NCBI GenBank assembly: GCA_029077775.1 | Contig: JAQNCU010000008.1 | Span: 1-23,619 of the forward strand | Direction: 5' to 3' | DNA from: Acidocella sp. | GTDB taxonomy: Bacteria > Pseudomonadota > Alphaproteobacteria > Acetobacterales > Acetobacteraceae | Length of the DNA stretch: 23,619 nucleotides | In this document: positions 7,519 through 14,830 of the stretch, piece after piece | How the letters are laid out: every line of letters begins with the position of its first letter | Position numbering within the stretch: position 1 is the first letter of the stretch | The notes under the pieces: generated by a model | Told to the model about the DNA's origin: nothing | Database searches by the model: none | The model's input: only the letters and a program-made list of their open reading frames with translations | Translations under genes and position numbers: made by a program

Positions 7519-7932
7519 TCACGCTGAGGGCAATTCAGCGATCACATCAATTTCGACCAACCATTCCGGCCGGGCCAACGCAACCACGACAAGGCCGGTA
7601 AACACCGGAAAAACGCCACGCAGCCACTTGCCCGCGACTTTATAGACAGGCTCGCGATAACGAATATCTGTAAGGTAAACCGTCACCTTGCAGATATGTT
7701 CCAGCGTTGCTCCGGCCTCCCGCAGCAACAGGTCGATATTCTGCATCACCCGCTCCGCCTGCGCTGTTGGGTCGCCAACGCCAATATTCACGCGCGTGTC
7801 CAAATCCTGGGCGACCTGCCCGCGCAGATAGATTGTGTTACCCGCGATCACCGCCTGGCATAAATCATTGTCGAGATTTTGTTCAGGATAGGTATCGCGG
7901 GTGTTGAAACATCTTAATCTTTTATGCTGCAT
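7519..7932 (-). CDS. RidA/YjgF-family protein lacking the canonical catalytic arginine
   Basis: A 137-residue Rid-family protein, the last gene of the minus-strand operon, 13 bp after the HpaB-family gene. RidA proper hydrolyses reactive enamines/imines such as 2-aminoacrylate, and RutC is a relative in uracil catabolism. Recognisable pieces are IYLRGQVAQD (34-43), QAERVMQNIDLLL (58-70), the KVTVYLTD strand (82-89) and the C-terminal LVEIDVIAE (125-133). Where RidA has the P-A-R-S segment with its essential Arg, this protein reads PVFTGL; Thr112 occupies the Arg position by my alignment. It therefore probably belongs to one of the Rid subgroups without deaminase activity of the usual kind. 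The start is the Met at 7932, since upstream sequence lies inside the previous gene. No strong ribosome site; translation may be coupled. Confidence 0.88.
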   Translation of the reverse strand: MQHKRLRCFNTRDTYPEQNLDNDLCQAVIAGNTIYLRGQVAQDLDTRVNIGVGDPTAQAERVMQNIDLLLREAGATLEHICKVTVYLTDIRYREPVYKVAGKWLRGVFPVFTGLVVVALARPEWLVEIDVIAELPSA

Positions 7933-7945
7933 GATCGGTCGCCGT

Positions 7946-9424
7946 TCATTCCGCAGCGCGGGCAAACGCCGAGGCACCGCCAGGAACCCGCGCTGAGAGA
8001 CCCGCGGATTTATGGACAATCCGCAAGCTCTCCTCCCAATCGAAGTTACGATAAACCGCCGCCAGATGGGCGAATGGCGCTGATTGCGCGAAAAGCTGAA
8101 ATGTAAGCCTGTGTCCTGCATAATCTGAGTTCACCAGATCCCGTGCAAAGGCCAGCAGACGGCGGCGGTCATCGGCCTGCCATTCATCATTGATGGTGTA
8201 GAATTTATCCAGCCACGGTGCTGTCTCGGGGTCTCGGAACGACGCCGCATCTGGTGTTACGCAGATTTGCCCGCCACAAAGCTCACGGGTCAGATGCATC
8301 ATCTCATGCAGATGAGAACAGGCATGAACGCGGCCTGTGTATAACAAAGATTGGTTCGGCATCATCAACCCACCTGGGCTGCGTTCGGCCATGGTAATGG
8401 AAGCCGTCAAATGCGCGTTGATCCCCTCACGATAACAGGCAAGGGCGCTCAGTTTTTCCTGCACCGCCTGCTGCTTGTCCAACCCGGTCTGCCGGGCATT
8501 GAACAATGCCGCACCGATCATCATGTCCGCGAATTTTAAATTCCGTTGGACAAACGCAAAGGCACTGTACCGATGCAATGTGGACCGAATGAATGTGGCC
8601 GCCTTCGTGTGCCGGTAGAATAACACATTTTCCCAGGGGATCAGGACATTATCAAAAATGACCAGCGTATCCACCTCGTCGAATTTGTTCGAGAGCGGAT
8701 AATCCTCGGCCGGTGCGCGGCCCGCAAAGCCTGTGCGGCAGATGAATTTAAGGTTTGGCGAGCCCAGATCACAGATAAACCCGACAGCATAATCTGAGAG
8801 TTCGGAATCCCCCCAATTGGCGATGGTCGGTTTGGTGAACGCCTGGTTGGCATAAGCCGCCGCTGTCTCGTATTTCGCGCCACGGACGATAATCCCCGCA
8901 TCGGTCTCCCGCACCACATGCAGCAGCATGTCCGGGTCTTGGTCCCGCGGTTTTTTGCTCCGGTCGCCTTTGGGGTCGGTGTTGGCGGAAACATGGAACG
9001 GGTCATTGCGCAACGCCATCTCGATATGGCGCCTGATATTCTCAGAGAATTGCGGATTAACCTCGTTCAAAACATCCTGGCCGTCATAAAGCGACCACAT
9101 CTCTCCCACCGTCTCATCGCCGACACGGGTGACAATACCGCCGACTTCATCGAGCATCGCATCGGTCGCCGCGCGCTTTTGTTCCCAATCAGCGCGGGTG
9201 AAGGGAAGCTTTGAGCCGACAGCACAGAAATTCCCGAGATCGTCGCGATAGGACATGACAGGCGCGAATGCGGCTTCATGTTGCATGTCGTAAATGCGGG
9301 CCCGGATATCAACCAAAGGCTTGAACATCGGATGCGTGGTGACATCCGTCACACGGTCTCCGTTAACCCAGACCTGACGGCCATCACGTATTGAATCCTT
9401 GTACTGCTGCCCAGTGCGGATCAT
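7946..9424 (-). CDS. HpaB-family flavin-dependent monooxygenase, oxygenase component
   Basis: A 492-residue member of the 4-hydroxyphenylacetate 3-hydroxylase (HpaB/PvcC) family, with the acyl-CoA-dehydrogenase-like fold. It shows the family N terminus (TGQQYKDSIRDGRQVWVNGD, then HPMFKPLVD), DLGNFCAVGSKLPF near 62-75, PDMLLHVVRETDAG, and a C-terminal helical region with HEMMHLTRELCGGQICVTPD. These enzymes hydroxylate phenolic or related rings using reduced FAD/FMN supplied by a separate reductase. No reductase (HpaC-like) is present in the window. The paired cysteines expected for the [4Fe-4S] cluster of 4-hydroxybutyryl-CoA dehydratase are not visible, so monooxygenase is favoured. Its neighbours are amide hydrolases and a molybdenum hydroxylase, so the substrate may be a hydroxylated N-heterocycle rather than a simple phenol. 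AAGG lies about eight bases before the start. Confidence 0.88.
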   Translation of the reverse strand: MIRTGQQYKDSIRDGRQVWVNGDRVTDVTTHPMFKPLVDIRARIYDMQHEAAFAPVMSYRDDLGNFCAVGSKLPFTRADWEQKRAATDAMLDEVGGIVTRVGDETVGEMWSLYDGQDVLNEVNPQFSENIRRHIEMALRNDPFHVSANTDPKGDRSKKPRDQDPDMLLHVVRETDAGIIVRGAKYETAAAYANQAFTKPTIANWGDSELSDYAVGFICDLGSPNLKFICRTGFAGRAPAEDYPLSNKFDEVDTLVIFDNVLIPWENVLFYRHTKAATFIRSTLHRYSAFAFVQRNLKFADMMIGAALFNARQTGLDKQQAVQEKLSALACYREGINAHLTASITMAERSPGGLMMPNQSLLYTGRVHACSHLHEMMHLTRELCGGQICVTPDAASFRDPETAPWLDKFYTINDEWQADDRRRLLAFARDLVNSDYAGHRLTFQLFAQSAPFAHLAAVYRNFDWEESLRIVHKSAGLSARVPGGASAFARAAE

Positions 9425-9528
9425 CGGCGAAACCTTTCATTCAACCACATAAACATGACCGAATTTGGCGAAAAATCCTAAACGGGAGTCGCACAGCCCT
9501 GGTTTGGTTTTTCTGAGGTTTCTGGTCC

Positions 9529-10344
9529 TTATTGCGCCAGCACCATCGCGGCCTTCACCAGCGCGCCATCAGCCGCGCTCATTTCATGCAAAATGGTAAA
9601 ATGATCGGCGCCCTCAACCGCCAACAGAGAGCCTGGCGCACCCGCCTTGGCCCGCAGCGCAAAGAAATTCCGGCTGTCATCCACCAGAGCCGGCAACTCC
9701 GCTGTGCCATAGGCCACGCAAAGCGGTTTTGGATCAACTGGCAGACGGAGCGGCGAGAGCGTTTCGACCTCCTGCTGTGTCAGCTTGAGCTTTTCATTCA
9801 GATAGGTGTCGGCCACTGGCGCCAGTTCATAAACGCCTGAAATTACCAGCCCCGCATGCACCAAAGGGTGATCCAGCATCAGCGCCGCAAGCTGGGCACC
9901 GGCAGACCATCCCGAGATCACGATCTTGCCAGAAACGCCATGCGCGTGGCGATGCACGGCAAACCAGTCCAGGGCCGATTTTATCTCATGCACAATCTGT
10001 GTGAGCGATACCGCCGGGGCGAGGGAATATCCCGGCATGGCCACGGCCCAGCCCTGTGCCGTCAATCCTTGGGCGAACACCGCGAAATCCTCACGCCGGT
10101 TCATCTGCCAATACCCGCCATGGATGAAAATCAGGCAGGGCGCATTCTGGTCCGTGCCAGGGTAGATATCGAAGGCCAGCCGTGACGCGTCACCATAGGC
10201 GAGATCGAGGTGCCCCGCATGCGCCGCGCGGAAAGCCGCCGAGCCTTCATTGCGGGCGCGGATAAGCGCTGGCGCGTTGGCCACGGCGGCGGCGTTGTTA
10301 TAGGCCGCGTCCCGTGCCGCCTGTCCCAGAGACGCCCAATTCAC
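9529..10344 (-). CDS. Alpha/beta hydrolase, arylformamidase/HSL-like (HGGYW oxyanion motif)
   Basis: A 271-residue serine hydrolase. The oxyanion-hole motif HGGYW is at 75-79, the nucleophile elbow GWSAG at 145-149 (Ser147) and the likely catalytic His is 248 in GADHFT. HGGYW is characteristic of animal-type kynurenine formamidases and related carboxylesterases, so cleavage of an N-formyl or ester bond is plausible. The catalytic acid is unusual: the segment YGTAELPAL has Ala where relatives have Asp, with Glu216 next to it. The start is a GTG at 10344, 10 bp after the amidohydrolase stop codon, consistent with one operon. There is a 104-bp gap to the HpaB-family gene downstream, which could hold an internal promoter or processing site; none was recognised. 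No signal peptide, so cytoplasmic. Confidence 0.85.
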   Translation of the reverse strand: MNWASLGQAARDAAYNNAAAVANAPALIRARNEGSAAFRAAHAGHLDLAYGDASRLAFDIYPGTDQNAPCLIFIHGGYWQMNRREDFAVFAQGLTAQGWAVAMPGYSLAPAVSLTQIVHEIKSALDWFAVHRHAHGVSGKIVISGWSAGAQLAALMLDHPLVHAGLVISGVYELAPVADTYLNEKLKLTQQEVETLSPLRLPVDPKPLCVAYGTAELPALVDDSRNFFALRAKAGAPGSLLAVEGADHFTILHEMSAADGALVKAAMVLAQ

Positions 10345-10354
10345 GCGGTTCAGA

Positions 10355-11608
10355 TCACGCCGCCTGCCGCGCCATGGCGGGCGGCACGAGCGCGCTGGTG
10401 GCTTTATGAAACACGCCGTCCTTTAAGCAAAAATCTGGATGGATCAAACATGAGGCGGTCTCGGACACGCCGCTATTATCCGCGAGTTCAAATGCGCCGC
10501 GCAACATGTCCACCACCGAAATATCCGCCGCCCGACCAGGTGCCAGCGTGCCCATCTGCCCGGTCATCCCCAGCATCCGTGCGGGGTTGCTGGTCACACT
10601 GGCCACCACATCCGGCAGGCTGACACCCAGATGGAGCATCTTGCTCATCGCGTTGGTGAGGTTGAACGGGGCCACCCCAAAAAACGGGTTTTCCACGATA
10701 TCCACGCTCGCATTGGGGATTTTGACGTTGTAGCCATGCATATCCGCACCCAAGGTATAGGGTGTGATCCCCGCAGCAATGACCTGGCGTGCCATCTCGA
10801 AGCTGAAATGCGAGCCATGCCCTACATCCACGGTCACGCCCCGCGCCAGCGCCGCCCAGACAATAGGGTGAACATCGCCGGTCTGCATCGAGATGAACCC
10901 GCCCGGATGTCGCGTAAAAGGGTGCGCCAGCACATCGCCTTCATCCATCAAGGGTACAAGTTCACGCACCAGGTCATCCGGGTCGATATGCGTACCCGCC
11001 TTCTCGGGCCAAAGCTGGCCGAGATGGATATAAAGCGGCAGCCCGCAGCCACGGGCGATCTCCTTGCCCAAACGGATCACGTCGAGCCCCCAACGGGATG
11101 CCCCGCCGATCTCGGCATGGGCTTTGATACCGCGCACCAGATCGGGGTTTTCCCGTGCCACACGCACAGTGTGGGCAACATTTACCTGCGCTGGCCCATA
11201 TAATTCAGGGTAATAATGGCCTTCCAGCCCGCCGACGAGATAGGCCGAGATAAAACATAAAACATTGGTCGCTGCTGGCTCGGCGATGAAAGCCCGGAAA
11301 CCCGGAAGGGTCATGCAGCTTGGCCCGCCTTGGTCCACCACCGTTGTCACGCCCGATTTCACCCCGACAAGATCAGCATTCAAACCAAATTTGCCCGTGA
11401 CGTGCTGATAGATATGACCGTGCGTATCAATCATGCCGGGCAACACAATCTTGCCCGTGACATCAAGCCAAACCGCGGCCGCCTCACGCGGTAGATTTGT
11501 CTCAATCGCCGCGATCTTGCCGTCGATGATGCCGATGTCGAAATCGCCGTCACGCGCCGCCATGGGGTCGATCACGTGTCCGCCATGAAGAACCGTGTCA
11601 AATTGCAT
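10355..11608 (-). CDS. Dihydroorotase/hydantoinase-like metallo-amidohydrolase (COG3964 type)
   Basis: A 417-residue amidohydrolase-superfamily enzyme, probably binuclear. Metal ligands are all visible: His63 and His65 in DTHGHIYQ, Lys162 in GIKAHAE (candidate carbamylated lysine), His195 in YIHLGQ, His229 in LAHPF and Asp289 in LGADMHG. The N-terminal beta-sandwich (HGGHVIDP, GKIAAIE) and the LPGMID lead-in are typical. Relatives hydrolyse cyclic amides, N-acyl amino acids or acetylated hydroxy acids; ring opening of a cyclic amide would fit this island. The frame extends to 11671, but Met at 11608 aligns with the family start and has GGGGA about nine bases upstream. It heads the minus-strand operon and is divergent from the molybdenum hydroxylase operon, sharing a 79-bp control region with a palindrome. 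Confidence 0.88.
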   Translation of the reverse strand: MQFDTVLHGGHVIDPMAARDGDFDIGIIDGKIAAIETNLPREAAAVWLDVTGKIVLPGMIDTHGHIYQHVTGKFGLNADLVGVKSGVTTVVDQGGPSCMTLPGFRAFIAEPAATNVLCFISAYLVGGLEGHYYPELYGPAQVNVAHTVRVARENPDLVRGIKAHAEIGGASRWGLDVIRLGKEIARGCGLPLYIHLGQLWPEKAGTHIDPDDLVRELVPLMDEGDVLAHPFTRHPGGFISMQTGDVHPIVWAALARGVTVDVGHGSHFSFEMARQVIAAGITPYTLGADMHGYNVKIPNASVDIVENPFFGVAPFNLTNAMSKMLHLGVSLPDVVASVTSNPARMLGMTGQMGTLAPGRAADISVVDMLRGAFELADNSGVSETASCLIHPDFCLKDGVFHKATSALVPPAMARQAA

Positions 11609-11634
11609 CCGCGCTGGTCCCCGTTTTGTTTCTC

Positions 11635-11657
11635 GCAAGACATTATTTATGCCTTGC
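11635..11657. promoter_or_regulatory. 23-bp near-palindromic operator in the divergent control region
   Basis: The 79-bp gap between the amidohydrolase (-) and the molybdenum hydroxylase operon (+) contains the half-sites GCAAGnCAT and ATGnCTTGC separated by five bases. Nine of eleven symmetric base pairs match. It ends 30 bp before the hydroxylase start and begins 27 bp before the amidohydrolase start, so one bound dimer could control both. The symmetry does not place T and A at the LysR T-N11-A positions, so a GntR/TetR-like regulator outside the window is possible. No clear -35/-10 pair was identified here. Confidence 0.5.
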
Positions 11658-11687
11658 TGGAATAACGACAATATCTATAAGGAGCTG

Positions 11688-14051
11688 ATGATACAGGTGC
11701 AAGCGGATTTGGTCCGCGAAAAATCCGGGGTTGGCGCGTCGGTTTTGCGCAAGGAGGATGACCGTTACATGCGCGGCCAGGGTGAGTTTATCGCCGATAT
11801 AAAACGCCCCGCAATGCAGGAATTAGCCTTTGTCCGTAGCCCGGTTGCCCACGCTTTCATTCGTGGGGTCAAAAAACCCGCTGGCTACGAGGACCGCGTG
11901 TTCATTGCCGCTGATCTCGTCGGTGTCTCACCGATCACGGCAATCTCCGCTCTGCCCGGTTTTAAACGATCATCGCAGCCGATCCTCGCTACCGATAAAA
12001 TTTGCCATGTGGGGGAGCCAATCGCCGTGTGTGTCGCGCAAACGCGCGCTGAGGCCGAGGATATCGCGGCCCTGGTGGAACTGGACCTTGAAGAATTACC
12101 CGCGATCGTGGATATGCGCGCCGCCTTACAGCCGGGAAGCCTCCTGGTGCACGAGCCCTGGGGCGATAATGTGTTCCTTGAAACCAGCGTTGATCACGGC
12201 TTTGCCGCCGCCGCGTCTGGCGCGCCGATCATCATCTCGAAGCATTTGCGCACAGCCCGGCAATGCATGTCGCCCATGGAAGGGCGCGGCGTGGTCGCCA
12301 TGTGGGAGCCACGGCTTGAGCAGCTTGTTCTGCACACCTCAACACAGATGCCCCACATTGTACGCAGCGGGCTCAGCGAATGTCTTGGTCTCCCCGAAGA
12401 CATGGTAAGGATCATCGCCCCGGATGTCGGTGGCGGGTTTGGCTATAAGGGGATTTTGCTGGGTGAGGAGGTTTGTGCCGGGTATCTTGCCCGCCATCTC
12501 GGCCATCCTGTTCGCTGGATCGAGGACCGGCGTGAACAACTGACCGGCAACGCCAATTGCCGCGAGCATGATTACGAACTCACAGCCTATGCGGATCATG
12601 ATGGTATGTTGCTGGCGCTTGATGCCCGCGCCATCGTGGATGCGGGCGCGTATTCGCTCTACCCCTTCTCCGCCTGCCTGGAGGCCGCACAGATCGCCAG
12701 CATCCTGCCTGGCCCGTACCGGATGAATGGGTATCGCTGCATCACCTGGTCGGCAGCCACCAACAAGCCGGGGATTTTGCCCTATAGGGGCGTGGCGCGG
12801 GCCGGGGTGTGCTACGCCATGGAGGTGATCATGGATGCCATCGCGCAGGAAACGGGGCTGCCGCCTGAGGAGGTCCGTCTGCGCAACCTCGTCTTGCCGA
12901 GCATGATGCCCTTCGATAACATTACCAACAAACATTTTGACAGCGGCGATTACCCGGAAGCCTTGCGCCGTGCCCTGAACGCAATTGATATGCCCGCCTG
13001 GCGCGCGCGCCAGGCGGCGGCCACAGGTACGGTCAAAATCGGCATCGGGCTTGCCGTGTTCTGCGAACAGGGGGCGCATGGCACATCGGTTTATGCCGGA
13101 TGGGGCATCCCGATGGTGCCTGGTTTTGAGCAGGCATCTGCCCGCCTGACCGCCGATGGCGGGCTGGAATTGCGGGTTGGCATCCAATCCCACGGGCAAG
13201 GGCTGGAGACCACGCTTGCCCAGGTGGCGCATGAAAGTCTCGGCCTGCCGATTGAGCGGATCAAAATCACCCACGGTGATACGGGGCTGACCCCTTACAG
13301 CACGGGCACCTGGGGGTCGCGCTGCATGGTGATGGCGGGCGGCGCCGTTGCCACCGCCTGCCAGGACTTGGCGGCGCGCATCGCCCCCATCGGCGCGCAT
13401 CTGCTACAGGTTGCCACTGACGACGTGACGGTGGCGCACGGTTATGTTAGCACCGGCTCCAGACATGTCAGCATCGCAGAAGTTGCGCGCACCTGGTATC
13501 GGCGGCCACAGGATTTGCCCGATGGCATCGCCCATGGCGGGCTGGAGGTTACCGCCGGGTACAAGGCAAAGCGCGATAGCGGCACGTTCAGCTATGCCGC
13601 CCATGCCGCGGTGGTTTCGGTGGATACCGAGACCGGCGATATCGCCCTGCTCGATTACGCGATCTGCGAGGATGGCGGCACGCTGGTGAACCCGATGATC
13701 GTCGATGGCCAGCTGATCGGCGGTATCGCCCAGGGCATCGGCACCGCGTTGTATGAAGCGATGCGCTTCGATGATAACGGCCAGCCCTCGGCCTCTACCC
13801 TGGCGGATTATACCCTGCCGGGGGCCACTGAAATGCCCCGGCTGCGGATTGAACATATGGCAACGCCCTCGCCCTATACGGTGTTCGGGCAAAAGGGCAT
13901 TGGCGAGGGTGGAGCGATCGGACCGCCCGCGGCCATCGCCAATGCCGTGAACGACGCGCTTCGGCCCTTGGGCGTTGAACTCTCAGCACTGCCGATCACG
14001 CCGCATATGGTTATGTCCGCGCTGCTCCGGGCGCGGCGGGACACCGCATGA
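11688..14051 (+). CDS. Molybdenum hydroxylase (xanthine dehydrogenase family), large Moco subunit
   Basis: A 787-residue catalytic subunit of a three-subunit molybdenum hydroxylase (xanthine dehydrogenase/CoxL family). Such enzymes hydroxylate a ring carbon using water. Moco-binding landmarks include VGGGFGYK (247-254) and GQKGIGEGG near the C terminus, where Glu740 is the expected catalytic base. RQCMSPMEGR (191-200) replaces the active-site loop of form I carbon monoxide dehydrogenase, arguing against CO oxidation. The N terminus (VLRKEDDRYMRGQGEFIADI) is standard for the family. The start at 11688 follows AAGGAG by only three bases; an upstream extension to 11595 runs into the divergent gene and is rejected. 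The stop overlaps the FAD subunit start (ATGA). No XdhC/CoxDEF maturation gene is in the window. Confidence 0.93.
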   Translation: MIQVQADLVREKSGVGASVLRKEDDRYMRGQGEFIADIKRPAMQELAFVRSPVAHAFIRGVKKPAGYEDRVFIAADLVGVSPITAISALPGFKRSSQPILATDKICHVGEPIAVCVAQTRAEAEDIAALVELDLEELPAIVDMRAALQPGSLLVHEPWGDNVFLETSVDHGFAAAASGAPIIISKHLRTARQCMSPMEGRGVVAMWEPRLEQLVLHTSTQMPHIVRSGLSECLGLPEDMVRIIAPDVGGGFGYKGILLGEEVCAGYLARHLGHPVRWIEDRREQLTGNANCREHDYELTAYADHDGMLLALDARAIVDAGAYSLYPFSACLEAAQIASILPGPYRMNGYRCITWSAATNKPGILPYRGVARAGVCYAMEVIMDAIAQETGLPPEEVRLRNLVLPSMMPFDNITNKHFDSGDYPEALRRALNAIDMPAWRARQAAATGTVKIGIGLAVFCEQGAHGTSVYAGWGIPMVPGFEQASARLTADGGLELRVGIQSHGQGLETTLAQVAHESLGLPIERIKITHGDTGLTPYSTGTWGSRCMVMAGGAVATACQDLAARIAPIGAHLLQVATDDVTVAHGYVSTGSRHVSIAEVARTWYRRPQDLPDGIAHGGLEVTAGYKAKRDSGTFSYAAHAAVVSVDTETGDIALLDYAICEDGGTLVNPMIVDGQLIGGIAQGIGTALYEAMRFDDNGQPSASTLADYTLPGATEMPRLRIEHMATPSPYTVFGQKGIGEGGAIGPPAAIANAVNDALRPLGVELSALPITPHMVMSALLRARRDTA

Positions 14052-14830
14052 AACCGGCTCCCTTCACATGGTCAGCAGCCCCGACATTGGATGCCGCTTG
14101 CGGCACCATGCGGGCGGGCGGGCGGGCCATCGCGGGTGGCCAGTCACTCGGCCCGATGTTGAATTTGCGGATCGCGCAGCCTGACAGGCTGGTGAGCATC
14201 GCGCGGATTTCGGCGTTGTGCGGCGTGTCCGAGACTGCGGACGATGTAACCATCGGCGCCTGCGTTACCCATGCGCAGATCGAGGACGGGCAGGCCCCCG
14301 ATATCGGGCAGGACATTCTGCCCAGGGTGGCGGCCAACATCGCCTATCGCGCCGTGCGCAACCGGGGCACCATTGGTGGCAGCCTGTGCCACGCAGACCC
14401 GGCGGCGGATTGGGTCACGGTTCTTCTCGCCCTCGGCGCGCAGGCGCTTACCCACGCACCATCCGGCAGCCGCATCATAGCCTTGGATGGATTTTTCACA
14501 GGCGCCTTTCGTACAAATCTCACCCCCGGCGAGGTCTTGCACGCCATCCGCATCCCCCGGCTGACACCAGACGCCAGGTTTGGATATTATAAAATCTGCC
14601 GCAAACCCGGCGAGTTCGCCCATGCCATGGCGGCAGTCTTTATCAGCAAAAACATCGCACGGGTGGTGATCGGCGCGCTTGGCACCATCCCGCTGGTTTT
14701 GATGGGCGCCGAGGCCACGCCAGATGGTGTTGAGCCCGCATTCCGTAGCCGTACAACCATGCTCGATGAGGTAACGCAGCATATGCAGTTGACCGCCGTG
14801 AAACGCGCCTTTGCGCGGGCCGCCGCATGA
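14048..14830 (+). CDS. Molybdenum hydroxylase, FAD-binding medium subunit (CoxM/XdhB type)
   Basis: A 260-residue FAD subunit that passes electrons from the iron-sulfur subunit to the acceptor. The two FAD-pyrophosphate motifs are clear: AIAGGQSLGPMLNLR (27-41) and RNRGTIGGSLCHADP (105-119). The C-terminal domain begins near FGYYKICRKPGEFAHAMAAV and carries ARVVIGALGTIP. The protein is somewhat shorter than the usual 280-300 residues, with the shortening in the C-terminal domain. ATGA overlaps join it to the large subunit upstream and the small subunit downstream, so the three are made in stoichiometric amounts. The L-M-S gene order is one of several found in this family. Confidence 0.93.
   Translation: MKPAPFTWSAAPTLDAACGTMRAGGRAIAGGQSLGPMLNLRIAQPDRLVSIARISALCGVSETADDVTIGACVTHAQIEDGQAPDIGQDILPRVAANIAYRAVRNRGTIGGSLCHADPAADWVTVLLALGAQALTHAPSGSRIIALDGFFTGAFRTNLTPGEVLHAIRIPRLTPDARFGYYKICRKPGEFAHAMAAVFISKNIARVVIGALGTIPLVLMGAEATPDGVEPAFRSRTTMLDEVTQHMQLTAVKRAFARAAA

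Noticed and set aside
7946..9424. 4-hydroxybutyryl-CoA dehydratase
   Set aside because: Same superfamily, but the cysteine pair and partner residues that hold its [4Fe-4S] cluster are not seen, and no CoA-pathway genes are nearby.
7519..10344. Direct Rut (uracil) pathway homologues
   Set aside because: The functional classes resemble RutA/C/D, but RutA is a luciferase-type oxygenase, not HpaB-family; RutB (isochorismatase-like) is absent, and the permease is NCS1 rather than the NCS2 type of RutG.
12339..13400. 353-codon open frame on the minus strand
   Set aside because: It lies antisense inside the molybdenum hydroxylase large subunit, whose protein has clear family motifs. The antisense translation has no recognisable domain and is rich in Arg/Gly/His, typical of a GC-rich shadow frame.
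13404..13892. 162-codon open frame on the minus strand
   Set aside because: Antisense to the large molybdenum subunit near its catalytic-base region; shadow frame only.
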